64,000 nt of DNA, from contig NC_084773.1 of assembly GCF_028858725.1 (NCBI RefSeq), positions 6,624,350 through 6,688,349 of the forward strand. Direction: 5' to 3'. Under the pieces are notes generated by a model. The model was given only the letters and a program-made list of their open reading frames with translations, was not told the origin of the DNA and did no database searches. This stretch comes from Colius striatus (Eukaryota > Chordata > Aves > Coliiformes > Coliidae). Both the position numbers and the translations under genes were made by a program. Positions 28,401 to 43,400 of this stretch are shown piece by piece. How positions within the stretch are numbered: the stretch's first letter is position 1; each line of letters starts with the position of its first letter.

Positions 28401-31400
28401 AAAATATGCAGAGCAAGTAAGAATGCACCATTAAAAGAGTATTTGATGCTATCAAGGATAAACCGTTTGGGCTTAAACTATTCTCCACGAAGAAGATGAG
28501 CAACAAAATTCTGAAGTAAGAGAACCTGTGTTCTAAGGCCTTAGGCAGCCTGGAAAAGAAAAAAGAAGTCACGTTCAAAAGCATCACTTACCTGTAAATT
28601 TTCCACCAGAGACACCCCATTGTGACTCAAATCCAGGAATTCAATTTTTGGAATTAATTTCTAAAAGAGAAAAAAAAAGTATGTGTTGAATGCATTTTAG
28701 CTTATAAATTAGGCCATACTTCCTTCACTATCAGCTGATCAACCCAAGGTATCACCCAAGGGAGTGTGTCTCAGCTATTAGTATTAAAAAAATATCCCAT
28801 ATGAGCTACTGCAACAAGAGCTGAACGTTGCTAGCAAGAGAAACAGGTTACTCTGAGGAGCATGGATAAGTATTAATTCAAAACCTGTTTTTTTCACTGT
28901 AGACAAATAAGCAGCTCCCAGTTTAACCCCGTTAACTGTAGATCAAACTCAGGCCAATGCAGACAGTGAAACATGTTTCACTTAGTATTCATGGAAATGT
29001 TTGTTGCTTACACAGCACAGAATGATAAACCTTTCTCCTTCAGCAAAGAAAAAGTAGTACATGAAAAAATCTAACAAAAAAATCTTCTAAGCATTAACTT
29101 TGGTAGCAAACCAACATCAAGTGCAACTGAAAATCTTACAGAAAAATACATATAAAGTAAATGCAAAATCCCTTCTGTGTCACATGCCACAAGAGATCAG
29201 TTGCACTTTTTCTCTACAAACAAAAATATCTCTTACCACTGAATCATCAATTTGAGAGATGCTATTGTGACTCATATCCAAAGTTGTTAAAGTTCTCCAA
29301 GTTGGGATAACTGCTGTCACTGGACAACTGGAAGTTGCACCCTCTGGCTCCCACTGATCAAATTCAGAGGCTTCAGGGACCAGGATTTCCTATAAGACAT
29401 GTACACTACAATAGTACACTTATATCTTCAGTGAAAGGCAATACTTCTGAAAACAATTTAAACAACCTTATGTAAATAAGGAAGATTTCTAAGCTTTGAA
29501 TCATAGAATGGAGGGGTTGGAAAGGACCTTTAGAGATCATCCAGGCCAACCCCCCAGCAGAAGCAGGTTCATCTAGATCAGGTCACATGGGAACATGTCC
29601 AGGCAGGTCTTGAAGACCTCCAAGGAAGGAGCCTCCACAACCCCTCTGGGCAGCCTGTGCCAGGGCTCCCTCACCTGAACAGTCAAATAGTTTTTTCTTA
29701 TATTCAAGTGGAACTTTTTGTGTTACAGCTTCATCCCATTACCCCTTGTCCTGTTGCTAGCTATAATAGAAAAGAGGGATGTCCCAACCTCCTGACACCC
29801 ACCCTTTAGATATTTATAAATGTTAATAAGATCTCCCCTCAGTCTCCTCCAGACTAAACAGCCCCAGTTCCTGCAGCCTTTCCTCGTATGAAAGATGTTC
29901 CAGTCCCCTGATCATCTTTGTGGCTCTGTGCTGGACTCTCTCCAGAAGTTCTCTGTCCCTTTTCAGTTGGAGAGCCCAGAATTGGACATAGTACTCCAGA
30001 TGAGGCCTCACCAGGGCAGAGTATAGAGGGAGAACAATCTCCCTTGACTTGCTGGCCACACTCTTCTTGATGCATCCCAGAATGCCATTGGCCTTCTTGG
30101 CTACAACGGCACATTGCTGGCTCATGGTCAGTTATCAATCAGGACTCCCAGGTCTCTCTCTGCAGAGCTGCTCTGCAGCAGTTTGACCCCCAGCCTGTAC
30201 TGGTGCATGGGGTTGTTCTTTCCCAGATGCAGGACTCTGCACTTGTCCTTGTTGAACCTCATGAGGTTTCTCTCTGCCCAACTCTCAAGCTGGTCGAGGT
30301 CCTGCTGAATGGCAGCACAGCCTCTAGGGAATCAGCCAGTCCTCCCAGCTTAAAATAGGATCTGACTGGGTCAGAATGATATTAGATATACAGGGAGAGA
30401 GTTCCATGAGTAGCAGCTGATCCAAATTGAGAAACTTGAAGGAATAGGATTGGGACTGTGAAAATTATGCTATTGATATCTCTTGCCAACCAAAGTCCAG
30501 AGAAAAGGATGACAAATGCATTCAGTTCTGAATAACAAACACACAATGCAATAAAGCATCAGAAACGTCCCTAATGGACACATGTAAACACTTCCTTCAC
30601 TTAAAGTTGAGATTCTGGAAGGTTAGCAAACACTTTCAGTTTCATGGTTTTAAAAGCAGAATCTACAAGAGGCAGTAAAGTACACAAACTCCAAATGGAT
30701 ACTTCCACCATGTTGTTTTCACATGTGCTTTGAACACTCCCCAGAAGTAGGAATCCACTCTTACCTTCATTGATGTTGCTGAAAATCGGACACTCATTGT
30801 GGCCAGAGTGTGCTTTGATGAAGTCAGTCCTTTGATAAGCTTCCCTCCACACTGACTGATCTATTTTAAAAAAGTTAAAGTCAGAAATCCTAAGAACAGA
30901 CAAATACGAGACATGAAAGAGGCAGTTAAAAGCTTCAATGGCAGATTCTTCACCAATTTGGAAAGTAGTTACCAGGCCAGAAATACCAACAGTTACTAAA
31001 GCTAAAGCAAAGCAATTAGAGACAGGACCATAATAAAAGTGAAATTCAAGCATTTATTTTAACAAAGCTTCTTCTCCATTGACTTTGTACTTGCACCATG
31101 TATTCAAGGTGAAATTACCCAGGCAGTTTAATAAGGCACAGTATTTTGATGTTATCCATGGCTCCACCTGCACCCACATTTATTTAGGTATGGTATCTTC
31201 TTTTTTGTAAATAAGAAAAAAAATAAAGCCTAGGAAGTGATGATACTAATTTGAGCAATTAATATACTAGTGAGCTAATTACACAGACTTTGTTTAAGAT
31301 TGAAGTCTGCAAAGTTCTTTCTGTAGCTCAATTTGTAACACCACCAAAAGTCCAACATAGCCTCTGTCCGGCAATCAGGTCCTTCTCTATTGACAGTCAC

Positions 31401-34400
31401 ACACATTGGCAACCACAACAGCTGGCACATTTCCTAGTGTATCAGGGAAACCACATGAAAGAGACACAGAGCTTCTGCCACCCTTGAAAATATTCTTTCC
31501 AGATAACTACTGTTCATTTTTAGAGAGTGTTTACTGCTAGATGTCAGTCTGGTGCCACTCAATCCAGAACTTTGCATGAAGATATAATTATAAAAGTCTG
31601 CAAGCCTAAAAACCCTTCCCTCTCTCCCACATTAAGAACAGCTACCCCTGAAAACCACCCATGCTCACAGGAAAGGGGAAAATGGATATTATTCTGCAAT
31701 ACCCTCTCTGCAGTATGTTAGACTCCCTCACTCTTTAAGCTTGCTGTATTTTCTTTCCCAAGATAAAATGTCAACCGATCACTGACTTCAGAACTCCAGT
31801 TCTTAACCAATTCAGTCTCATACCAGTGAGACAGTGTTCATGTACTGCATCCATCGAAATTGGACACAGAGTACAGACTGTGTGACAATCAGCCATTCTC
31901 TGGAAAGATCTGAAGCACTCAGGAAAGTATTTTGTATCTATTACAGGAGTCCTACTAGAAACCCTGGCACTGGCAGCAGACCAGTGAAAGCTTTCTGCAC
32001 ATTACCAAGCAAGGAGCACTATACTGAAATGTATACTTTAACAAGCAAATTTCATCTTCACGTTTCACAAATGTTTGGTGCTTTCCAAACAAAAAATACT
32101 TTGTAATATGAGACGCCATTAGAACCCATTTGTTAGAGCTTCAAGGCAATGAAAAGCTATCCTGCTTTAAGGTTTGTGTATATGTTGGAAATGATTCTTT
32201 TTTGAAAACACATACAGTGCAAACTATTCAAAACACTTAAGTTTGGTACTCTGACTTCCAAGGCTTGTGAAAAATGTTGTTTCACAAATGATACAGTTCT
32301 CTCAAACACTGCACTCCCCAATTCTAGCAGCAAATCAAAGCCTGCAATTACTAATCCTGAGAGATACACAGCAGACCCGGCATTTGCTGAGCCTCTGTGA
32401 AACTGAGTCATACCTCTATTTGATGAAGGGATTTGAAAATTGACAGATCAAAAGGCAAGAGATGCTCCTGAATGTTACTGGTTCCAAAAGGTCCTCCTGT
32501 TCCAGTGACCTAGTAATCAGCATTTAAGAGCAGAGTTACTGCACATAATCCAACATGTCCACATTTTAGACAATCTTACACAGGCAACAACACAAATACA
32601 GGAGCTTGGAAAGAAAGCAGAAGTTCTAAACAATTTTTCAAGTATGGAATGATTCATGAACCTTGGAGATTTCACTCTTTGTGAAAAACTGTTATTTGCT
32701 CCAGTAAGGTCCACTGAACTTCAACTGCCACCTTGTGCTTGTATTTTGTAGCACATGGGACATGCAAACAAAATACCAAAGGCAAGACCGAGCAACACAA
32801 CATTCTCAGTTGACCAAGTCAGAGCTGTGTTCACAAAAAACAGTTTCCTTGAAACATCTGGATTTTCCAGACACAATTATCTTGAATTTCACTGCAAAGG
32901 ATGATGTTCAAGGCATTGACATGATGGGTTTGAAGAAAATTTTAGCTATTGGTACACTTCTAATAAAACATGCATTGACTATTTCCCTATAGCCATTGGA
33001 TTCTGGCCTCACAGCACATGAGACAGGTGGGTTTCATTTATGTTTGCTGTGGACATAACTTTGTGATATATTTGTAATATTTTTAGTGTGGTCTTATACA
33101 TATCTTTCTGGAAGCTCTGAAGTTGCCCACTCACAAGCATTCACAAAGGCCTGAAATTCTAAAGATGGGTATTTTTCTAAATGATCTGCTCTTCTCCAGC
33201 CAGAAAATCCCTGTTCAAAGGATGATGAAGACAACTGAAGATTTCCAGCAATATTAGTACAGCTGTGGTTTTGCTTTTGAAGCTTCCCCATGTCCACTAT
33301 TTTGTTTTGCCTTTGAACACACCACAAAGTTAAAGGGAAGCTCTTTGTGCAATTAAGGGCCTAAAAAGAGTTTTAGCAAGACATTTTAAGCTGTAGAAAA
33401 TAGCATTAAAAAAAAATTACTCAGGAAAAGTCTTTTCAATTCATTTATTTGGTAGGAAAAAACTGACTCAGACAAAAATTATCTGTTTTGCGTAAGCCAA
33501 GGATCACTTCAATCTGATAGAAACAACATCTGTGCATTTGTGCAAATATAGCTCACCTTTAAATACTTGAGTCTACAAGTGAAATCTAGAATATGACCCA
33601 GATCTGTTTTAGCATCTCCATTAGCACACGTAGGCTTCCCCTGTAGCAACTGCTGAGTGACAGCATATAACTGCAAAGGTCTGATGGTGAAGACTTCGCC
33701 AGCCATTAATAACTGCTCCCCTGAAAAACAGAGCACAGTGGTATCAAACACAATGCTGCAATGGCTACAAAAGACTAAGTGGTACATGGAAGACCTAACA
33801 TTGGGGATTGAAGGTTAGTCCCTTATACCTTAAGCTCACAATTGAGGTATCAAAACACTGTCAAATCTAGGTGTTCAAATCTAGGCACTCTCATCATACA
33901 AGCCTGAAGCAACTAATGGCAAATCTCCTTCAATCTTAACAGGATTGGAATGAAAGTTCATTTATATAATGTAAGAGAAAGTTTTAAGATATCCCTAGGT
34001 TCTACAGCAGTTAGGACTTGGTCTATTCAGAAAAGCAGTGTCTGCCATCTAGGAAAAACAGATCTCCCATCATCTGTTAAATGCAGAACTGCAGCAGACA
34101 TGTTTTCTCAGAAGACTTTATGAGAACTTTCACCACATTAATAACAAACTCCCAGGACAGGAAATTAATTATCTGAGAATATTTTTTACAATCCCATTTC
34201 ATTCTAGAAACAGTAAGAAACAGCACCTGAAAGCCTCTCTGGAGACACCATAAGAGTTAATGTGGACTATAGCTATCTATGAATCAGAACATGCATATGT
34301 AGAATTAATCTGTTTCCCTCCTTCCTTTTGGTGATCAATGACTTCATGAACAAGAGGACAGCAGCTTTCATGATAGGCAGAGTTCTCAGAAATGCTCTGA

Positions 34401-37400
34401 AGAGCTTGGCTTCAGTGGGAGCAAGTCCAAGAGTCCAGCTGCACATTACTGGAAGGCTACTCTAATATACAGCAGTCAGACATCATTGATTCTGCTATCA
34501 GTTAGACTGCAGGCACTGTCACATCAGGGAAGATTTCTTCTGGAGCTTCCTTAAAATGTTACAAAATTTGCTCACTGGGCCCTCTGAAATGACTTCACCT
34601 GAAATGAATTGTGCCAGAACAGTCCAAACTGGCATACTGAAACATACTTCACTTATCACCTCAGCCAACTGGAATTATACAGTAGCAATCAGCATGTCCT
34701 TCAATGCAAAATTAGCATGGGGTAATCATTTCACATGTCTCCTGCTGTTAACGCACCAGTCAGAGGTGCTGCAGTTACAGTGAATGCATGTCATGTTCAT
34801 CTGCCAGTCTCAGAAAAGCTCTTCCTTTAACTGACCAGAAGGTCTTATGTTACTTGAATTCTGGAAGAACAATATTAGATATGTAAAGTATCCTGCTGTA
34901 TTTCACACTGTACCAGGTCTCAGATATAAACCAAATCTCCTTACAGGTTAGACAGAAAGGTTAACAAAAGCTTCTGATCACCAGTAGCACATCCTGTCCT
35001 TTAAGGACACAGACTAGCAGGCCCTTTCCAAAACCTAAATTCACCAATTTCTCTGGTTTGTTTCCAAACACAGCTGCACAACAAACTACAGCTTCCCCCA
35101 AAACACAGCTGGAATTGCAGTGCAAAAAAGTGAAGAGAAAGAAGGGGAACAAACAGTTTCATGATCTGATATGGAGGATTCAGATCTGTGTGGAGATGAA
35201 ATATCACACATATGAATGCATGCACACAGAGGAAACCAGTTAAATTCTTTCAAGCTCTTTACCTTTGTGGAAGAGCTCTTCAGCCAATGCAGCAGTGATC
35301 CCATTGATCTCCTGCAAAGAATAATCAAGTGGTATTTACATATTTATGGTTCCAATGTTTCAACGTGTACCTTTGCTGCAGCTACCCTTTTGTGATATAG
35401 TACAGGACCTTTTTAAAACAGAAGCCAACAGTGACCGTGTCTTAAGGATTTCCTTGCAACTTGGAAACACTTCATAACAATGACTTGAAATGACTTAATT
35501 CATATGATTTTTAACCTCCAAGATGGAAGATAGTGAACTACACTTAATCACATTTTGCATATATTAAAGTGCAACAGCAACTAGAGTGACTATTACTACC
35601 CATCCTTAGTCCAACTTGAAAACAAGCTGTTTGGAAGAAACCATCACAAATACAGTGTTCTTCAAATTTCAACGTTAACATTAACCTAATGCATCAAGCA
35701 CTAAAGTGTTCTCAGAATAATCACACACAGAAAACTCCAGGTTAATAGGTCTACAAGGAAGAAGACATATATACAAAGTAATCAGTCTTTGAACTTCAAT
35801 GCTATTATGCTTGCTGCAGAGCAATTCAAAAAGCCTCTTTTCCCTATCCTCCATCTTCTCCACCCTCCTGCACCCACCCAGATGCTCAATCTCCATTCCA
35901 GGCACTGACAGCTCCAGGAGGAAACAAAAAGGCTGAAAGCTCTCATCACAGATATTTGTTCTTTCTAAATCTGAAGGTGCACAAAGATCAGAACAAATAT
36001 TTCCCATCTGGGTATACTTCTCTCCACAAAGAGCAAATGCTTTGTGGAAGTCTAGAAATAGTTCTGAGCATTTCCAACAGTTCTTTCTCAAAAGCCCACA
36101 CAGCAAGAAAAAAAACCCCAACTTTCTGATATTGAAGCTTTCCCTAAACACACATATCTCATTTTAAGATAGCTGCAAAGGACAAACAGATACTATGGAT
36201 CATCACAGAATGAATATTTAATGAGTGTACTTGGCTGGCAAATCCCTCACGATTCATTACAGAATAAATCCACAGGACATCTGCAGCAGACAGTTCAGCT
36301 CATTTGATGAGGCAACCAGTCCAGAAAAAGCACATTCTTAGTATAACTGAAACCCCACTCACTGAGGATGAACAAAGCCTCCACACCACAGTTTTGAGAA
36401 CAAGCTAGAAGCCACATTCCAAACACAATCCAACAATTCTGACTTTCATTTGAATAAGCCCATGACACTCATCTGGCACACACTGACTTAACTGAAAACT
36501 ATACTCTGTATCCCTTTCGTCATCTGGGACAGAACAATTTTTTCTACATTTGTAATTGAAGTAAGATTATGGCTTGGACTGTTCAGGGACTGGCAGGCAA
36601 AAAAACAACTCTATCCCTCTGTCTACAAGAGACCTCTGTCTTAGCTCTAACTACTTGCACACATCAAACCCACAGAAGTCCATTGTTTGCAGATGTCTCT
36701 GAACAGCAGTTTGTGGGTACTCAATTCTTTTCTTGCAAAAGCTTCTATCTGTAAGTTAAACCAAATCTAAGATGATTAAGTGTAAGTCTGCAACAAAATA
36801 AGCATCCCCATCTCACTGCAGACAGCCTAGTCAATGTAAAAGTAACAATAACATTCTACTTTGCTGTCACATGCAACTGCATTTCTTTGCTAAGGTGTAC
36901 TTGTTTTTTCCTTGTGTTAGGTAAAGGCTTCGAAGTGGTTTTAATATATGATAGGTACTTCCACTACATTTAGTTCTACTAACCTGAAAAGTAAAATTAT
37001 TCCTAGTGGAAAGACTACAAATATTAGAAAAAAAGCCTACAGCCTTTCTTTATGAACTAATACACCAATATCAGGGATTATAACGGCTGAAGCATGCACA
37101 GGGGCTCTCTAGTAACAAAGATATTCTAAAGAGATCAAAGTTCTGCATGAAGGTTATTTTTCAGTTGAATTGCAGTGGTAAATGTTTAGCTATTCCTCTG
37201 AATACCCAACTTTTTGGTAAATATTTAAAAGTACTTAAAAGTTCCAAGAAGAAACAATTGAGTTTACACCTCAATCTAGACTCCTCTAAAGCAAAGAAAT
37301 GTACAGTAAGCAACACCTTCGCTCTCATAGACAAGCACGGTAGAGAAACAGGGAAGTGCTCATATCCAAATAACATCATTTCTTTGGAAAAGTAAAAAAG

Positions 37401-40400
37401 GATTAAAATATAGCAAGAAGAAAAAAACATAGGCTAACTGAAAAAGCAAGAGAGGGACTATGAAGACCTTCTGTCTGCATAAAAACTTGTTGAATTCACA
37501 GTAAAGAAACATTAATGAAACCAACATCACTTAAGAGAGAATAGCCAGAGAACACAAAAATTATGCAGCTTTGTGGTGATCAGGAAGTTTGTTCCATCTG
37601 AACAGAATTGTTCCTATATTATCAAGTACCTTTTTAATATATTTAAAGCCTCTTATCCATTTTAAAGAGCTTGATCATGACAAACTAGTGCTTCTCACTC
37701 AAATCTGCAGGGCACTAGCAACGTTATGAAATAAATCTTCTACTGTCTACCTCTAAAGTCTCACCAGGATAATTAGATTCATGTAACCACTAAATCAAGG
37801 TTTTCTTTGCTGCTAATGCTTTATTAATACACCTCATGGATCACTCATGACTCATTTCTGAAGCCTTTATATGAAACCATGAAGGGCCATCTTGGCACAT
37901 CTCACCCCAAAGCAATTACTGCTCCTCCTTTCCATCGAGTTCTCCAGTGCATTTTCCTCTTAATGAAGTTCATTCTCCCCTTTTTGACATGATGCCATAC
38001 TGCAAAAAACCCCTAATTATACACAAGAGGTGAATGAACAAATTGCAATCTGAACATGAAAGCAAACCATTGCTTCTTATTTCAAGCACCCTTTACCGTA
38101 ACATTTTATCTGCTGGCTGGAGCTATGTCTCCAGAGGCCATTCCATCATTGTGTGTCTCATGGAGAAGCATCATTTCTCTTCATCTGGGCTACCAGAAAC
38201 TGTTTCAGTGTGAACCACAGCTCTAGCCATTAACCATTAAGTAAGGGTGTGTGTGGATCATTTATGCAATGTTCCTTCAGAGAGCCAGCATTATTGACTT
38301 CAGCCTAACAAACAATTCAGCTTCAGATTTATTCACAGTTTCCTGACAGCATTTATTTTCTCCTAAGAGTCCCTACCCACACTACTTGACAGCACAGTAT
38401 CTACTGCAATAAAAAGTGGTGTCAAAAATCTTTAAAATATGCTTTGTTTGTTATACTGTGCAAAATGCTGAAAAAGAGCAGTTTCAGCTGTTTTGTGAAG
38501 ACTTCACACAATTCTCTGCAAGTCAGAGAACTAGGGAAAGGCAAACTCCCTTTCATATGCTAAAAACTTACATATAAATGGAAGTGCAGGAAGTGGGACA
38601 AAACTTTTGGAGCAGTAACAGGGAACTTGAGGAGCAGAGTTTGCAGGTAGACCTCTAATTCCTTTTGTCTTTTCTCCACCAGGCTTTTGGAATTTTTTCC
38701 AATCATCTTCTTAGGAGGTAACAGATTTTTATCTATTTTCTTTTCTGAAACAAGCTGAAAGACAAAAGAATGGAGTTATTACCCGACTCACCATCTGACC
38801 TTGTACAAAAGATGCAAGAGAACAAGAACACGTCGCCTGATCCTGGTTAAGATCCAAAAAGAAAATTACTTCAGTAGATTTAGCTATTGACATCAAGTAT
38901 TAGGTATTTTCAGAAAGAATAACTTATCATGAAATGATAAGTTCAAAAATAGTGTCAGTACCAGAGGGCAGAATGTAATGAAGGAGATAAACCAGAGTAA
39001 CTGGTATATTTGAGAAAGCAGACCAGTCTTAAATATAACGGACTTCCTCTCATTTCACTTGCTGTATTTAATCAGCACTGGTTAGTAACTACCCCATGCT
39101 ACTGTCAAAGATCAGTTTTATAATCAGCTCCTCCTAGAAGAGTGTTTGCTTTAAACCTGGTTAAGCACTAGATCAGCTGATCATAAAAATCTCCCTAAAA
39201 TGTTTAATGATTCTAGCCTGAAATCCATTCTTTCTGATGTAAGCTTTTGTCCAAGGCTAAAGTTGTCCAGGCCAACCTTCTCCAGTTCAAGAGTGGAATT
39301 TAAGAGAGGCAAGTAATACTGTTCATACAGAAACAACTCTGTGTTTCAGATGGTATCTGTCATATTCTTGCTCTTTATTGAGGAAAGAATTTATGTCCCA
39401 TACAACAGACCTGCACAAACTGTCCAACGTTTTATAGATCAAGGCCACAGTTTTAATACCCTTACCTTTTCATGCAGGTCATGGAAATCACTGTAACGAT
39501 GTTTGACTGTCCACTGATGATGGCCAACACTGACCTGAATAATATATACCTGAAAGGAAGAAATTAAAGTAAGGGAGCTGCATAGCATTTGTCTTAAGGA
39601 GAAGCTGACTGAGGTGTGCTGGTTAACACACAGAATAAGGTGATTCTACATTTCTTAAAGTATCAATTAGCTAAAAGCTAACTCAAACTCTAAGGTGACT
39701 TTGCTGATGCAGGATGCTAACCTCATTCACAAGGCTGCTCCACACACAAAACCATGCAGATACTTCTTCATGTAAAGCAATGGCTTTTATTTCTGCAGTT
39801 CAAAGGCTAACTACCAAGACTTCTAAGCTACTTCTTTTTAGGAAGATTTCTCTTAGCTAAGCTGGTATTCACAGCCATGCACAAGAAGTCTGAGGCAGCA
39901 GCATTCCTTCTTCAATCTACCAAGTTCCTCTGCCTGTTGTGGAACTTGGTAACCATTCTGCTGTCACTTGACAGCTAAGCAGAAATCTGGAAGCCTTCAG
40001 AAAGCTAGACAAATCTGTTGACTGATTGGATATTAACTGTTTTATTCCTTTTAGGGTAAAGTACACAAGAAGGCTTCTTGAGAGTTAAAATTGTGCCCAT
40101 AGAATCACTACAATTAGCTAAAGCAACCAACATTTCTTTGCACAAATCTAAGTATTTCTAACCATGTGGGTACCAAACAATTTGAGATTTTCATTGTAGA
40201 TGACTTTCCAGATGGAACAGTACTGGTTCTGCAGGAAACTCACAATCTACTTTTGAACATGCCAGACATAAGCCACCTCACAGAAGCTTTAAAGGTACAG
40301 AATAATACACAAAGGAAAAACAAGGCTCAGTAAAACCAGTTCTACAGCTCCTTGAAAATAACAAACTGTTACCCAATCTATCTATATTCTTGGGGGAAAA

Positions 40401-43400
40401 AAAACCTGATAGCATTTAATACAGGTGAGAACTTGCTTACTACCACAGATCATTGACCTAACTCAAAGCTGCTATGAGAATGATGCACATCTAGTTCCTA
40501 ATCACAGGCAAGGAACATTGCCAACAGTTTAAACTTGTTACTTTTAGGCCAGTTTTCACTCACTGTTAGTACAGACCAGCACAGTATCAAAAAAACATTA
40601 AACAGAGCACCACTTGCTTGCAAAAATATAATCAGTATAAGATATAGCTCATCTTTTGAAATGCATCAACACTGGCTTGCTGAACAAAACCCAAGTCTTA
40701 CAGAGAACTGAATCAAGATGTCTGACTAGTGCATACAGCAAGTGACACATCAGTGTTCAGATGAGTACTGAAAACACAGATGAGTGCCTACACAGAATTA
40801 CAGCCTCAATCAAGGCCTGCGTCTGCTTTCCTGTCACGTTGTGTTGGGAAACAGCAGATCATGATTATACACTCTGCCAGTGACACACTAGAACAGGAAT
40901 AACCTGAGCATTCAAAAGTTCTTCATATCCCTGTGGAAGGCAGGGAGAGGCTCACAGTAACCAGAAGATTAAAGTTAGAACTAAAGAAATACTACATTTA
41001 GAAGCCATAATAAAAACACTATTTATTTTTAAGAGCTGACCGTGCTAAGTTATAGCAGATCAAGCAGTGCAGTTTAATGTAGTGCAGACTGAGCATCCAA
41101 CGCATAAAACCTCAGATTAGACACTGAAAACACAGCCAACTTCATGGCTCCCAACATGAGACAAGGACTCATACTCCTCTCTGTATATAATACAGATTAA
41201 ATATACAACTAAGGCTTTCTGTCCTGCTGAAATGGCAAGCAGCAACCACTTCTAGAAACAGCACTGAGCCAATGGACAGTCTGGTCAAGAAAACACCTGT
41301 TAAAGTGAGTTTACATGCAGTGACAGAATTCCTCCCATTAGGTCTTTAAAGAGCCACAGTATTCCCCACGCAGAACTGAGATTGAGCTGGCAGTGCATAT
41401 TCACCCTCAAACAGTGCCAGTATGCAGAATGACAGCAATTGCCTTCACATCAATCCTCAAGCTGCCATTATCTTGAATAAATACAAATCTGTGTTGCGTA
41501 AATACAAACTGCAACATGTGCTCCAGAGACTTGTTTCAATAAAGAAATAAATCATTTTAAAGCTAAAGTGTTCGGGTTTTTTTAAGTCAGATATCTAAGT
41601 TCATCTTCAATTAATTTTGAGTGTATCAATATGACAAGGTTGACAGCTCAAGCTAAGATTCTTCAGTGACTGCTTGCCTGTCAAGCCAACTGATGGAAGG
41701 GATACAGGCAGAGGTGATGAAATTCTCTCTCCTAGGCACGAATATACCACATGAAACCACTCCTATTTATGCCAAACTGCATTTCTATTGAGCTAAAATG
41801 CAAAAGTGTTTACATTCACATTTTCTTTCTCCCAGTATCTCTACCAAACTGTACAATACATTTTGCACATCTTTCTATAAACCAGTTGTTTTGGCCAAGC
41901 TCTACTCTGTAAAGTGCTGAGCATATCTGCAGTGCTGTGTATGTTCATTATTTTTCTAGCCACTCTTCAAACTCTTTGCATTCTCACACCACCAAACATA
42001 TGCCTTCCTCTCCCTAAATACTTAAAGGTTAAATATTTACTAAACATATTCTAAGATGTGTTCTTTCTTAAACCAGCTGTTTTCTGTTTTGATCACCTTT
42101 TGTTTATTTCCTGTACACATTACACAACCCCACACAACTTGCTTTACACTGAAAATTTGCTTTTCTGTAGTATCCCTCATAAAACTTCAGAACTGTCAAG
42201 AAAAAGGCAAGCAGCTCACTTCACAGAGCACAGGCAGAGCTGTCCATAGGAAGCCTGGGATACAGGTGACCACAGCCAGCAGGTCCTAAATTCCAGAGCA
42301 GTGATGAAACTGCATGTCCTCCTTCCTACCTCCTCCAGGAGCCTGTTTACTCCCATTCAAGGAAGCCACAGTATTTTATTTAAACATTAAAGCTAGTATT
42401 TATATTGAAAACAGCTGCCACAGACAAGAAAAGCAGGAAGGCAATTTTAGGCCAAACAAATGCATAGCAGGAAAGAAATGAAGCACTGGCAGCCTCCAAG
42501 GCCTTCTAGCTATCAGCCAGCTCCCAGTCAGCATCTACCTGGACCATCACATGCAGGAGAAATAACTAATAAAAATGCTCATTTTTCCAATCCAACAGAA
42601 AAAAACATGACAAAAACCACAGTATTTTTTCTTGGTAGATTCATCCACCCTAGCTACCCCAACATTAACTATATTTTTAGAAATACCTTCCAAATTAAAG
42701 AGAACTGTGGGCCTCCCTGATGTATTTTACAGGATTCAATCTCACAACTGTCAAATAGATGTCATTAAGTCTCCTTCTGTTCAGATTAAGCTCTGAGTAC
42801 GATGGGAAGCACATATGCCAAACAGAAAACGACTCCTCAAAAACAAGGATGTAAACAGGACCACTTGCAACTGGACTGACACATGTTAGTGGATAAAGAT
42901 GCAGCTTGCTACTGCTAGATTGCCTTTCTTACCTTTGCCAGGCTTGACTGACTTTTAAACCACCCAAGTTCCTCACTTCTGCTCTGCTCTAGGTCTTTAT
43001 CATATCCTTAAGTGCCACTAGTGATTCTATGATTCCAATCTAATTTTGAACACTAAATCCAAAAGTTGATTTCTGCTGAACATTTCACCTTCTGAATAAT
43101 TTTGGAAAAGTACTGTTTTCACTTAAAAATCTAGTCCTAGAATTCCAATGGCTTGGGTCTATCTCATACCAACTGGCTGCAGGCTTGGAGTCCTGCTAAC
43201 AGGTTTAGGAGGTTTACACACAGGTAAGCTTAATGCCACAACTCTCAAAAAATGCAGTAAGAGAACCTAAGTAGGAACAAATACTGGTAATTCTTGTCTG
43301 AACATTCTACTTTTAAAGCTCCCAAGAAAAAGGGCATTAAAATAACACAGTATTAACCACATTACCAAAGGTTGGCCGTGTCACTGCACTGGTTTGCGGA

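Larger units (their letters stand above)
22089..28591 (-). other. NISCH: NISCH introns 9-15
   Basis: These introns range from 183 to 2590 bp; the largest is intron 13 (23603-26192). Apart from coding exons 10-15 the DNA is AT-rich and appears free of recognisable repeats. An open stretch just upstream of exon 16 (about 22100-22200) is not exonic; see the rejected items. Confidence 0.8.
30861..38571 (-). other. NISCH: NISCH introns 3-6
   Basis: Introns of 3260, 1542, 1047 and 1553 bp lie between exons 3 and 7. I see no repeat of known family. A 156-codon open frame at 35681-36151 on the minus strand has no codon bias, no splice context and no recognised relative. Confidence 0.8.

Noticed and set aside
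35681-36151. 156-codon minus-strand open frame in NISCH intron 3
   Set aside because: No recognisable domain, no splice signals that fit NISCH, biased toward no particular codon use; expected by chance in an intron of this size.
43020-43045. ATTCTATGATTCC motif resembling a CR1 3' tail
   Set aside because: Only a dozen bases match and no CR1 body adjoins it.
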